Positions 42,301 to 52,999 of a stretch of DNA of 64,000 nucleotides are shown in pieces. A program made the translations under genes and the position numbers. This DNA comes from Nectonema munidae. Its lineage: Eukaryota > Nematomorpha > Nectonematoida > Nectonematidae. The notes under the pieces are model-generated. The model was not told the origin of the DNA. It ran no database searches and was given only the letters and a program-made list of their open reading frames with translations. Within the stretch, counting starts at the first letter, position 1, and every line of letters begins with the position of its first letter. Location of the stretch: contig JAUIRK010000567.1 in NCBI GenBank assembly GCA_030549495.1, positions 598,501 through 662,500 of the forward strand, read 5' to 3'.

Positions 42301-45300
42301 ATTTTCCCTATACCTTTAGTTATGTTCACTAGCTAATTAAAACTAAAATAAATATGTACAAAAGAAAACTAATTATACCGGATAAGTGGCGTTGATCTTA
42401 TATATTAATTACAGTATACGGGAATCATTAGCATGATGGAATTTTAGCGAATCAGATCCGAGATTTTTTGCGCAGTTCATTTGAATAGTCAAAATGCATT
42501 CAAGAAAAAATTTGTTAAATTTTAGTGCAATTTCATTCGTTAAAAAAAGTATTCAATTTTTTTGAATCAGATCCCATCGTTTTCGTAGCTTTTCCCTTAC
42601 AAAAATAAACCATAATCTTTTAAAACTCAAAAGGAAATCTTCAAGGCAGTTATTTGACCGTTGTTAATGTGGAAATGCTTAAGAAAATCTTTAAAATATT
42701 AAACTCCGCGGGGGATAAGAGGAAGCTAGCAGGTACCCCAAATGGCTTTTTTAGGAGTGTGATGGTGGTTGCCATATCCATAGCTCGCTACATGCACTTT
42801 TCCATACGTCTGCAGTTGGACATTTGCAGGAAGAGGATCGATATCTCGTACGGTGAAGTTTGTTTTGTAAGCAAAGCCGTCAATGTGGTGGTCATTCCAG
42901 TGCGAATCTTCATGAGTACTGTAATGTGGTTTTCCTATAAGGATAAGCGATCTTAAGAGAGGAATTAGTGAAAGCTTCTTGAGTTTCACTTTTTTCGAAA
43001 TGTAAGATCATTCTTTTCTTACATGCCGTTTTCGCATATTACAAGGCACAGCTGGTATTAAATTTTCTCTCAAAATATTGAACAGAGTAGGAGAAAACTG
43101 TTTATTTGTTTGAGAAAATAAGTTTAATAAAGCAATAAATAATTTTATTCAAAAAGGCATGTCTCAGATTCTGTCTCTTCTTCATAAGTTGACATGTTGT
43201 TTATAAAAGCTTGTATTTTAATCGTCTAATAAATTGACTATGGCACATATGTTAGAAGGTGGCTGATATTTTATTTCTTTAAAAAAAATTCAACATGGCT
43301 TGCATTAGAAGGATGCCTTGAAATACGCGAAACACAATATTTTTAATTGCAACGAAAATTTTTATCGTTAAACTCTTAAATTAAGTGTAGTTACTTTACA
43401 TACGCGTTACTTTTAAATGCGGACTGAATGGTGTTCAACGTACTTTTGCTGATCCACTGCCAGAACTTTTTACATTAAAATTATAAAATATTTTTTATAT
43501 AGAGTTCGGCAAACTTCGGAATTTTAGGCCGATCGACAACTTCTGACCGAAATTATAATTCAGGTGGGTACTTTTTTTATTATAGAAAATAGTTTGGAAT
43601 AGTATAAACAAAATTCAAATATATTTTCAAAAACTCATTTTTTACATTCAAATTTAAAGTTGTTTGAATTTCATTCAAAAAGAATTTTTCTAAAATGTGG
43701 TAAATCTTTCTTCTTGAAATATAGAATATGTAGAAGAAAAATTCAACGCATGAATTTATTGAACTTAAATGGAATGAAGAAATCAAAATAACGTTAAAAA
43801 AAAGTTGGAAAACTTTTGTCAGTCGTACCCATTCAATTTATATACCAAAAGGTTAAGAAAAGAAACTTTAAGCTTAGCGCAGTAAATTTGGCGCGTGAGT
43901 GAACATAAATGAATGCTTTCATTTTAAAAGGATAAAAATTTTATTTAAAAGTTTGCAAAAAAAACTTTTTTTTTCTTTTTTTTTGGTTAAAAAAATGTTA
44001 GTAAATAATATTTAGTAAAATAATCGAATCAATAAGGATTTTAATTCAGGTGAGCAAAACGTCACGCAAACTTCGAATTGGACAGCACCTGAAATTTATT
44101 ACCCACCTAAGTCTAAGTTATTTTAGAAGTGCTCAATTTTTAGCATTTAAAAATGTTCCACTTGAAAATGTAAAACTATATAAAATAGTGAAATATACAA
44201 AAGGTCTTTCGGAAATAGATTATTATAATATCGTTTAGAGATTAGAAAAAGGGGAATTCATTTAGCTTGACAGGCAATCTAAAATGAAAAATAAGAATTT
44301 AAATACTATAAGCAACAGTTGGTATTATCAATAAATGAAAAAGGTTTGTGCGTTATCCTTTCTCCATTACGGGCGAAGAGTTCAATGATTTTGACCATTT
44401 GTATCCTTTTATATATAAATATACATTTTTTTATATTCATTTAGCAAAAAAAAATAGTACACTGTCTTAAGGCTTGAACTGTTTTTTTTCATCGCATCAC
44501 TAGTTAAACACGTTAATTTAGATTAGTTAATGTTTATTAAGATTGATCAATTTTCTGATTTTTATTGATCATCCATCATGATTAATAAAATTGAGCAAAC
44601 TTTCCTATGCTTAGGGCAGTTAAATCAGTGTTGTCCACATGTTAAAATTTTAAAGTAGAAACTTTGTTATTACTGTCAAGCACTCTTAATTATCTTCAAG
44701 ATTCACGAGCAAAACAACTTTTTGCTCTAATGCTCTAAAGGTAGTGAGTGTGATATATTTCCATTCGGAAGGGTAAATTGTTCTTGGAGATCAAAGCTGG
44801 ATTCGATCTTAGATTTTGAAGTATCAAATTTATACCAGTTGAGAAAGCCCATTTGTGGCATGAGGCATTCTTTAATTAGGAATGCCGTACACTTATTTAT
44901 TATTGGAAAAAAATGAATAGGCTTAGTTATTCTATTTTTTACACTTTTATGCAATATTTCATATCGCAAAGTCATTGGTGCAGGACATTTCATAGCTAAG
45001 ACGCTCGAAAATTTTTAAAACTCTTAGGTATAAATCGACCAATTTGTGCACAAAATGACCTGGGTACGAAATGTCTTGAACTACCATTTTTTAACATATT
45101 ATATATTAATTTATTTAAAGTCAAATAAACGAGATATTCAGTGCCCTTCATCAAAATACACTGCAAATAACACTTTCCAAAGACTTGATTTCCAGGTCTC
45201 CATCCAACTTTGAATTCACAATGTAATAAATTTTTTGATCGACGATAATAAACTCTCATTCGCCATCAATAATGAAAAATTTCAAGACATCTCATTTGAA

Positions 45301-48300
45301 AGAATCGCCACGCTTACATCATACCCATATCAATGTGATTTTTACCTTTCTTCACACGGAAAAAATTAATACGTGTATGTCATTAATCACAGAAGGCTGA
45401 AATTTACCATAACCTCCTCCATGATATCCGCCATGCGAATTATCGTAGTGCTTAGTGTGTTTGTCATCCCATTTGTAGTTGTGGACTATTCCATATGAAT
45501 TTGATTCATTTCTCGGATTCATAACGAAAACATCCATGTCATCTAATTCGCCGGGAGAATGGAGGTATTCCAAAGAATGAGCACTAAAATGTCCATACTT
45601 TCCCCACTTTTGCTTCTTCCAGATCGAATGATCCTGTTTAATGAAACGAGATTAATTAAAACAAAAATAAGCAATACATTTATTTTGTTATCTATCTCCA
45701 GTGTTCTTGCCTGACCACTAATTTACAGCTAGACCTCGGAAATTGGCATCACGATAAAATTTCAATTTGACTATTCAGGTGAAGTTCTTTGGGGAAAAAT
45801 GGTTTTACATCAAATCACACACACAACCCCAAATTGTCTATTAAATTTCTTGAAACGATTTAAATAAAAGAATCAAGTTAATACAAAAAAAATTTAAGAG
45901 TATTTAGACATAAATTTAAGAGTATTTATTGGACATTAGTTCATACGAAGCCAATTTGGAAATAAAAATGTCTTCACACTTTTGACACAAGTGATTAAAA
46001 TGTAGAAATTAACCAATTAAGTGATTAATTAAATTCCTGAATAACTAACAAACCGGAAAGCAAAAAACAATCTAACTAAGATTATTTTTTTGTTTTTTCC
46101 CTAAATTATTTTATTATATTTTTATCTTCATTTTGTCACATCTGATAAATCATCGGCTTTTCGTAATTCGACATTATGTCTGTCGAGATTTAGTCTCCAC
46201 ATCCTATTATGTGCAATACAAGCTTGTTAATCTTCAATAAACTCTCACTCCAAAAATTATTCAGAGAGGTAAATCGTGTCTGAAATTCCTTATCGAATGA
46301 TATGCAGCTGCCTGTGACTACTGCTGCACCATTTGGTCTGTGAGTGTGACGCTTTTGGAGCCGTAAGTAAGATTGGTTAGATGATACTCGGCTTTTATAA
46401 CTCAAGGTTTTGGGTTCGATCCCGCATCAAGCTCGCTTTCCTCATAGTTTGATACAAGCGGTGCAATGTGCCTTCTCGATGAAAGCATCCCACGGTACCT
46501 TTGCCTTTAACAATTATCCCAACTAGCCCAAGCCAATATATAAGCATCTCATCTTAAAATTTAAATATCTCCTAACATGGGTAAAAGTTGGTTAATAGTG
46601 AAAAAAGATTTCAAGAATTTATGGTAACAGTGGTAACACATTTGGCTGAGTAAGTGATTAGTGAGAAGATGTTGAAAGCACTAGATTTTAAATACCTCAC
46701 TGAGACTGTGTTGCACTCTTTTTATCTATTTTTTTAACATATCTTGCAAGGCGAGTTATCTTTGAACTGTTGCTGTAGCGAAAATTAATCAAGAAGTATT
46801 GATTGTTCTGGACTACTACAAAACGTTGAGCCAGTCTTGCTCAACTAAATGAAGCAAAGCGCTACTACCCTTTTGCATATGAGGATAGAAATCTCATTGT
46901 AAATTATTATTATTATTATTATTATCATCAAATTTGAGATGAATTTGTTTTCACTTCAAGTTTAGATGACTGTATCGAGGTTTATATGCACCAGAGAGTA
47001 AAAAATTTTGTGCGATTTATTGATTAAATTAGTAAATCTATAAGATGATAAATTAATTAAGCAAACTTATTAACAAATTTATTTTAATTTTACTAATTAC
47101 ACAAGTATAACAACTTTTATTTGCTTTTATCGAAGAAAGTAACAAAGGTAATTAAATTTTATTGATTAAAAGCTTGTACATATATTGTAATGCAAAAACA
47201 CATATGTTGCTTTTTTGAGTCAAAATTCCCAAAATGTGGCTACTTTTTTTGAAACTTGTCATTGAAGTTCTCTTATTCTTTCTAACTACGTAAATATCTT
47301 CACAAATGGTGGGAAGCAAAACAAAGGAAAACTCACTTTTGAAAATACGGCAAAATGATGTCCAATTTACCCATTAAGTCCCAATGTTCCCATTTGGGAA
47401 CATAAGTAATTTCATCTTCGTCTGCTTTTATCAATGACTTTGAATATAAATCGTCTGCGTTTTTTAAATATCGTCTAATTTCTATGGTACTGGGTTAAGG
47501 CTTTTTATTCTGAGATCGCTCAATCGCGTGCAATATTCTGTCAAATAAACTTGCAAAACTAATTTTTTCTTAAAAGTAATGATAATTTTTATTACAAATT
47601 TATATATTGCTAATTAAACTAATTTTGTCATGGTACAAAATTTTTCTAAAAAAAATAACGATTTAAAGTAAGCTTTTAAAAAGTATTATTAATTTTTTCG
47701 ATTATAAACAATCAATTATTCCTGTTTTTAAAGGCTCAATAAGCTTAGCATGGCTTGATCTCTAAAAAATTTAAACAAGCAAAGGATATCATCCTCTTTT
47801 GAAAGGTAAAAAGAACAGATTTTTTCAATACTAATAATATGCCTTCTCACAAGTAGGGAAAAATAGTTAATTCAATTAATACTTCGTCGAAATGTTTTCA
47901 CGAAACTCGTAAAATGGATGAACTTGCAAAGATATCTCAAAAATCAATATTTTCTAGTTTTGTAATATCATGTAATAAGTCAGTAAATCAATCGGAAACG
48001 CGTGTAATAGTTAGGAAAATACAAATAAAATAGGTCATTCTAAATTCTTTGAATTTTATATCTCTTTATTTACTTTTTACGTGATTTATCAAATGAAGTG
48101 ATCACATATAAGCATGCATTTTTTAGCAAATATTTTTTATGAAAAATTTTTTAGTGAATTAGTGTGAAAAATAAAGTGCATTTTTGTGTCGTTTGTTATA
48201 TTGCAAAATTTAGAAAATATATTACATCTGCAAATACCTTTACAAAATTATATCATTGAAGTAATAGAACTAAATTTCAACAAAGCAAAGTTAGTAAGTT

Positions 48301-51300
48301 TAACCAAGTAATTACTAGTCATATTCAAGCTAGTTTATTAAGTTAATTAGTAAAAATTAAACAATTTTTCTCTATTTTATTTTACTTTATGAGCATATTA
48401 ACTAAAAAAAATTGATGTTTTTACCTAAATGTAATATTAGTTATTATAACTAATGTAATTACCTCTCTCTCCGTTTTCAAAAACTCAATAATTTTTACCA
48501 AGTCGTCTTCCTATTTTAATGTATTTCCAATCAAACGCGGAGCAATTATAGAAAAGTATCAAATAAAATACACTGAAAAGTCTAGTGATACTGAAGTGGT
48601 GTGTAAGTGAATGAATATTTAAAAGCACAATGATCTTCACACCATTGTCTCCCCTTTGCTATTATTTTAGAAGATGGCGACAGATGAGTTTTAAAAGTCA
48701 ATATATTACATTAATTCACATTTTTAAATGATCCTATAAATTTTTCCATAATAGAGTTCAAATGATATAAACAAGGAATTAAATAATAAGTTTATTAAGA
48801 TTATGCTTGTAAAAAATATGTAGCTAGGGGAAAAACGAATTATAAATTCGTTAAAGAAAGATATTAGAATTAATGTCGGCATATGGCTTAGTGGTAGGAG
48901 CGTAGGGTATTGATCAAGTGGGTTTGGGTTCAATTCCCAATCCTGATTATCATTACCTTATGTCCATCTATGGAAGATTATTCCTCCCTATGGATGCGAT
49001 AACGACAACTAAAAAATGCAATAAATTTGTTGTTGCATAATGAATGCAATCAATGTTGGAATTAGTATCAAAGTAAGACTTAATTTTTCTTTATCTAATT
49101 CAATAGTTAAAAATTAAAACTTCTCATGTTCACAAATATTAATTTTTTCCCCAACTTCAGATTAATTAATTAAGGAGGTTATAGTTCCATCTCCAAAATT
49201 TGGAAAATTTTTTGGATTTGAGTGAGTGATAATACTCAAAGTCTGGTCCACATAACATTGATTATTATTTTTTAAATAATAGTTTTAAATTTTGATTTAC
49301 TCAATTTACTTAATATTTCCAATGAATAAAAATTGAAAAACAGATTTCAAAAAAGCTTGGAATATTTTGACGAATCACATGCCATCGTTCGACTTGATTT
49401 GAGTGAAATAGCTGTATTTAACAATGCTTGAATAATTCTATGCTGTACCAGATAATGGCAACTCGCGGTATAAAGGTAGAAGAACGCAAGCTCTAATCTT
49501 TTTCATAATGAAGTGATTTTCGCGCTGATTAACTTCGTAACGTTCATCTATGTTGCAAAGAGCCTAATGGATACGATGAGTGGGAGAAGGTGGGAAGAGA
49601 TAAATGATGAGTGGTCACATGAAAATGATAATAATTGGCAAATAATTCTAACAAAATATGTTATTTTTTAAGGAATACGCTAAAGTCACTCCATTAGAAG
49701 ATTTGATCGTTACAAGTTATAATAAAATTTGTAATCTTCACTGTATCGATTTAGATGAGACTTAATACGCTTTACAGTGTTTTTTAATTAAAAACCGCAA
49801 AATGTGGAATTACTTTTCTCTATTATTAAAATAGGTACCTTTTTTTTTTTTTAAATATTAATAAAGTTACAATTTTTTTTGAAAATGTTGAAAATTTTTT
49901 TACCTTAAACTTCTGTATAAAAGATTTTTTAATTGCCTTGAAAAAAATAAGATTTTGGTAAAAATTTACAGTGGGTGTATCATCTATTTTCACTATATGG
50001 GCACAAGTACATCATGCTCGTTTACTTCTCCGATTTGAGATTATTATGGAAAAGTAATTTACGTCATTGTATCCACCGATTTCATGATCGTAGCTGACGG
50101 GATAACTTTCACCTTGCAGCTTCATATCGTCATGCCTAAATGAAATGAGATCAAGACAATTTTCATTTCGAAGTACAAATAAGTTTATATCAGTGGTCTA
50201 GGCAATAAAAAGGATATTTATATATATAATATATATATAATTGTATACAAAACGGAAAAAAGAATCAAAATTTATTGAAAAAGAATTTTCAAATATTTTC
50301 GAACACGAGTGTGTCCTTTTTCAAGAGAATAGGAGTAAAACTAAATGAAGAAGTCGAAGTAGGAATGAAGTCTGTTGTGGGCTGGTCATAAGAGAACCTG
50401 TTTCTATGCCTGATCTGCTCTTGACAATGAAAGCTTCGTGTGCTTCATTCTTACACTTCATTCTTACTTCGACTTCTTCATTTAGCTTTTATTCTCTTGA
50501 AAAAGAACACAGTCGTGTTCGAAAATATTTGAAAATTCTTTTTCAATAAATTTTGATTCTTTTTTCTGTTTTGTATACAGTACAAATGAATCACCCAACT
50601 TGCATTTTTTCTAATATATATATATATATATAAATTAATTACCAGACCTCCTTTGTACTTTTAATTTATAAAATGTTTAGAATTTTATTAATAAAGGTGA
50701 ACTTTCAAATGAAATTTTTTATTAAAACTTTCTACACTTATTGAGAACATGGTATTCACCTGTCATTAAAAGTTTCAAAAGAATTGAGCTAAAAATTTAA
50801 TTTTATGCTAAAATTCATGTTTATTTTATACAAAGTATATATATTATTATTAATTTTATGAATATGAATATAAGAATTTAAGGAATTTTAATTGCATGGA
50901 AAAACGCTTAGGTTTAATAAAAGTTTTAGTGGAACGTATCATTATATGATCTAAAAACGTAAACTATACTTTCATTAACGATTACGCTAAACGATTTATA
51001 TAAAAATATTTGGAAATTTAAATTTTTTAACTAATTACTTGTAAAAAGTAGAGTTTTTTTATTATCCAATGATTTCATTCAATTTTTTGTGAAAAACAAT
51101 TTCCATTAAAATAATATGTATCATTAGAAAGTATACAACATTTTGAGGGTAGCATAGGTTAAAAATTTTTGACAAAAATTATATCAAAACTTTAAATTAT
51201 AGCCGAGTTTAATCTCATATTTCGTTCCACAAATGTATACACTTATCATTTTAATCTCAACAGATAAAAAACTATATATTAAAAATGTTTAAGGAATATT

Positions 51301-52485
51301 AATAGTGTAAAACAGGGGTTCCCAACCACGGGCCATCATTCCAAGGGGTAGGAGAAGCGTTGCTCTTAAAATGACATCAAATTGAGCTCTCTAGCGTCTT
51401 TTTCCTTTTCATTAACAATGGATAATTCATAAAATCACTTCCTTCAATTTATTTGCCTAAAAAACGGATTGCGCTAACTTTGTTTCTTCATTTTGGGGTT
51501 TGTAGACTCACGCGTTGCACAATGAACAAGGTTGCTTCAGTGTTGAAACGTTCTACTATGAACACTTTGCGTTTTGTGGAAAAGTTTAAAGGAGAAGATA
51601 TTTTGGTTAAGAGAGGGAAGAAATTAGTGATAAAGGAATCTTTGCTTAAATCTACAACAACAAGTAATTGAAAAACTGAACCGTTGAATTCTACTATAAA
51701 AGATTCGTTGGATTTATAGCAATATCCATTATTTTCACCAAGTCATGTTTTGGGTTGCCAACGTGTATCCAAATATTTCCGTGATCTTCAGAAATGGAAG
51801 TTCCAGTGAAGACAAAATAGGGAAGTGTAGTCGGCTTTCAGAAGAAATTTTTTAATGAAATCTGATACACTTATTCCGAACATAATATATATATTTGTCA
51901 TATATAAAGTTTTAAAATGATTGTTATAATAATATTTTGTATATAATTTATAGCTAAAATAAAATTCATAGTTATAAAAATTATATAATTTTAAATATAT
52001 TCAGACATTTAAAAAATTTTTATCTTACTATCTAACTATTTTCAATATTTTACATCTTAGATAATTCTAGTTGTATACTACAGTACTTAACTCTGTTTTT
52101 TTTCTAATTTATATGCTATGGATGAGATAAATGCTAAGAAAAAGAGAGATTTTAGTTTTGCTGGTTTTTAAATAAATTTAGATATTAAAGAATTAGATAA
52201 ATTTTAATTTTTTTGGATATGAAAGTAAAAATTGAGTTATAGCAAAACTTTCGAGCATTAAGGAATTTAATGAGAGAATTAGAGAAGTAAAATAGCAGCG
52301 AAGAAGCAGAATTTATACCTTTCTTCTTTGTAAGAGTTTGGGAAGCTGGTTCTACGATTGATTTGTTTGATTGGGTTTAGAAAGGTGTTGAAATCGGAAT
52401 CATCGTTGGACATCGTGATGGGAGAGAGGACATTATCCAAGTCATTTGAGGGATTTGAATCGTATGGGGATTTCACCAGATTCTT
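36179..52485 (-). CDS. Unrecognised His/Tyr/Gly/Asp-rich protein, six-exon model (5' incomplete)
   Basis: Minus-strand join of 52319-52485, 50063-50135, 45408-45633, 42737-42934, 40332-40457 and 36179-36300. All borders are AG/GT, and phases agree at every junction: 2, 0, 1, 1, 1. That cannot easily occur by chance. The roughly 303 residues start polar and Asn/Ser-rich (LVKSPYDSNPSNDLDN). They pass through a Trp/Lys/His part (DHSIWKKQKWGKYGHFSAHS) and a Gly/His/Tyr part (HGGYHGGGYGKPHYSTHEDS), then AYKTNFTVRDIDPLPANV. The end is acidic (ENYDAFLDDERDKEGIHEDY). Basic sites NRR and KPKRR resemble processing sites, and NFT could be glycosylated. No domain family is recognised. A secreted or matrix role is only a guess from composition, and no signal peptide exon is established. 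Confidence 0.8.
36301..36700. other. Intronic DNA with a 64-codon plus-strand frame
   Basis: The plus strand at about 36480-36690 is GC-richer than its surroundings and may be coding-derived, but neither frame gives a family I can name securely. It could be a transposon piece. Confidence 0.3.
36745..37240 (+). mobile_element. RTE-like LINE, 3' fragment
   Basis: The frame 36759-36989 reads AYVKSVMIYGSETWVISSVE followed by LKMCGIKLNDRMNTKQLMER. This is the post-RT region of RTE-like elements (compare VLPVLIYGCECWSLKKDE at 63066). The remaining C-terminus is broken. It lies in the last intron of the orphan gene, in the opposite orientation. Confidence 0.75.
37640..37930 (+). pseudogene. hAT (ZBED5-like) transposase fragment
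   Basis: A broken frame reads NFTKLFLHVEVGYPVKRL, then FVHKEQFYMFFAEEANPMAL. This echoes the ZBED5/SCAND3-type hAT core LLLHTEVRWLSRGKVL with FELRDELLxFL. Neither ends nor zinc finger were found. The assignment rests on a short match. Confidence 0.45.
37931..38670. other. Intronic AT-rich DNA
   Basis: Nothing recognised. Confidence 0.35.
38675..38813 (+). mobile_element. piggyBac-like MITE, copy 2
   Basis: A 131-bp element sits between TTAA sites (38675-38678, 38810-38813) and begins CCCATTTAAG and ends GTAAATGGG. The interior matches copy 1 (CGCAGACGATTTATATTC, then AGTCATTGAAAAAATCAGAC). It is in the same orientation as copy 1. Confidence 0.9.
38907..39110 (+). mobile_element. SINE family A, copy 3, with 16-bp target duplication
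   Basis: The element at 38924-39094 is flanked by ATTATAATCATGGGAGC (38907-38923) and ATTATAATCATGGAGC (39095-39110), a long LINE-type duplication differing by one base. The B-box is GGGGTGCGATTCCC. The tail is GCGAGCATATAGCC, TTACGGCTGAAAGTGC and CAACGAACCAACC. The near-perfect flanks suggest a young insertion. Confidence 0.93.
39111..40331. other. Intronic AT-rich DNA
   Basis: Nothing recognised up to the orphan gene donor (gtaaacttc, reading down from 40331). Confidence 0.4.
40332..40457 (-). CDS. Orphan gene exon (phase 1-1)
   Basis: 126 bp between tgtacttttag and gtaaac. The frame reads GKKGHSIDSGIEPDYLDNSL, then LTRSEKISKPKRRMELMERK. It is lysine/arginine-rich, with a KPKRR site. It is symmetric, so it could be skipped without frame loss. 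Confidence 0.82.
40458..41575. other. Intronic DNA
   Basis: No feature beyond an isolated CCAATGGGTTAA (40734-40745) resembling one end of the TTAA-flanked MITE without a partner. Confidence 0.35.
41578..41692. repeat. Hairpin with arms of about 48 bp
   Basis: The left arm CTTTTTCAAAGCAAATACA...GTGAAAAAAATGAT is answered by the right arm ATGATTTTTTTCAC...TGTATTTGCTTTGAAAAAGG. Only a few mismatches and a loop of about 15 bases separate them. On either strand it would form a near-perfect stem when transcribed in the orphan gene's intron. Confidence 0.88.
41693..42736. other. Intronic DNA
   Basis: AT-rich, with no supported feature. A GC-richer patch at 42150-42300 has no recognised content. 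Confidence 0.35.
42737..42934 (-). CDS. Orphan gene exon (phase 1-1)
   Basis: 198 bp between ttatccttatag and gtacctgc. The frame reads KPHYSTHEDSHWNDHHIDGF, then AYKTNFTVRDIDPLPANVQL, QTYGKVHVASYGYGNHHHTP and KKAIW. His and Tyr are abundant. NFT is a glycosylation sequon. The longer open frame extending above 42934 is intronic. Confidence 0.85.
42935..44720. other. Intronic AT-rich DNA
   Basis: Nothing recognised. Confidence 0.35.
44727..45259 (-). other. Two adjacent protein-like reading frames, unassigned
   Basis: Minus-strand frames of 87 and 88 codons (44996-45259 and 44727-44993) lie end to end in different phases. Their composition is more protein-like than the surroundings (for example VGWRPGNQVFGKCYLQCILM). 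I recognise no family. They lie within the orphan gene's intron and could be a decayed gene copy or an element. Confidence 0.25.
45408..45633 (-). CDS. Orphan gene exon (phase 0-1)
   Basis: 226 bp between ttcattaaacag and gtaaatttc. It reads DHSIWKKQKWGKYGHFSAHS, then LEYLHSPGELDDMDVFVMNP and RNESNSYGIVHNYKWDDKHT, ending in HGGYHGGGY. NES is a glycosylation sequon. This is the most distinctive exon for a homology search. Confidence 0.87.
45634..46325. other. Intronic DNA
   Basis: Nothing recognised. Confidence 0.35.
46335..46545 (+). mobile_element. tRNA-like SINE, family C (single copy seen)
   Basis: An A-box-like ATTGGTTAGATGATACTCGG (46370-46389) and the B-box GGGTTCGATCCC (46411-46422) are at tRNA spacing. 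A unique tail follows with TTGATACAAGCGGTGCAATG and CATCCCACGG. No second copy is in the window, so the family call rests on promoter boxes only. Confidence 0.6.
46546..47360. other. Intronic DNA
   Basis: A TTA microsatellite lies at 46904-46926. No gene was seen. Confidence 0.35.
47366..47498 (-). mobile_element. piggyBac-like MITE, copy 3
   Basis: About 125 bp, reversed relative to copies 1 and 2. It ends ACTGGGTTAA at 47489-47498 and CCCATTAAG at 47370-47378; the TTAA at the left is altered to TTTA. The palindrome GTTCCCATTTGGGAAC (47386-47401) and three GACGA motifs are kept. Confidence 0.88.
47499..48865. other. Intronic AT-rich DNA
   Basis: Nothing recognised. Confidence 0.35.
48873..49020 (+). 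mobile_element. SINE family B copy
   Basis: The A-box GGCTTAGTGGTAGGAGCG (48886-48903) is identical to that of the 29031 copy. The B-box is GGTTCAATTCCC. The tail is AAGATTATTCCTCCC and TATGGATGCGATAACG. Confidence 0.87.
49021..50062. other. Intronic AT-rich DNA
   Basis: Nothing recognised up to the donor gtaaattac, reading down from 50062. Confidence 0.35.
50063..50135 (-). CDS. Orphan gene exon (73 bp, phase 2-0)
   Basis: The acceptor is ttcatttag and the donor gtaaat. The frame reads HDDMKLQGESYPVSYDHEIG, then GYND. One leading base completes an Arg codon from the previous exon. It is too short to be found as an open frame, but both borders and phases fit. Confidence 0.78.
50243..50578. 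repeat. Large inverted repeat, arms of about 125 bp
   Basis: The left arm (50243-50368) and right arm (50457-50578) are near reverse complements, from GTATACAAAAC through TTTTCGAACACGA to AAGAAGTCGAAGTA. A unique spacer of about 90 bp separates them. The arms contain the smaller palindrome-like AACACGAGTGTGTCC. It may be a foldback element or an inverted pair of one short repeat. Confidence 0.9.
50579..52318. other. Intronic DNA with a diverged duplicated segment
   Basis: About 50700-50880 and 51834-52000 look like diverged copies of one sequence (AAATTTTTTATTAAAACTTT and AAATTTTTTAATGAAATC, both followed by ACACTTATT and GAACAT). A hAT-like start CAGGGGTTCCCAACC lies at 51314 without a partner. 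A 72-codon frame at 51453 has no recognised motif. Confidence 0.4.
52319..52485 (-). CDS. Orphan gene, most upstream exon supported
   Basis: The donor is gtataaatt at 52318, leaving two codon bases that join the next exon to give Arg. The frame reads KNLVKSPYDSNPSNDLDNVL, then SPITMSNDDSDFNTFLNPIK and QINRRTSFPNSYKEE. The acceptor lies in ttatttttcttgggagag and could cut after either AG (exon end 52485 or 52487). The smaller choice gives phase 0. Confidence 0.68.
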
Positions 52486-52999
52486 CTCTCCCAAGAAAAA
52501 TAAATGGAGTTTCACAGGAAAGAAAATGAAAGCTATTGTAATCTAAATTTTTTCATAGTATGTTGACAATAGCCGTATCAAAGTGGCGTAAATTATGTTC
52601 AAATAAACGAAAAACTTCTTATATTCTTTATATTAGTGATATTAGTTGATTGTATATTCACATGGTGAAGGAGTTGGCTTCAAGCCTAGAGATCACCATA
52701 AAGTTTTCCAACTTAGTAATAATAATTTTATCAGACTCTATTCCCCAAAAATACAAACAAATCTGATTTAACGACGCGGCTCTATAATAATCAACAGTTC
52801 CATTTCTTCTCAATTAATATTGATTGAGCTCATTCAACCTTGATTTAAAGTAGTGATGGAACGATACCAATTTTTTCTACGATTCTGATGCCGATTTTGT
52901 CTTATGTGTAAAGTTGACATTTATTTTAATTATTTTATGTATTTGGATTTAGAACATCAATAAATCGCGGACTGACTTCTTTACGTAATCCCTCCCATT

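Noticed and set aside
42654-42956. 100-codon plus-strand frame
   Set aside because: It is the antisense shadow of the orphan gene exon at 42737-42934, which has splice borders.
51314-51720. hAT element with a coding frame at 51453-51671
   Set aside because: The CAGGGGTTCCCAACC end has no partner and the frame shows no transposase motif.
52358-52546. 62-codon plus-strand frame
   Set aside because: Antisense shadow of the exon at 52319-52485.
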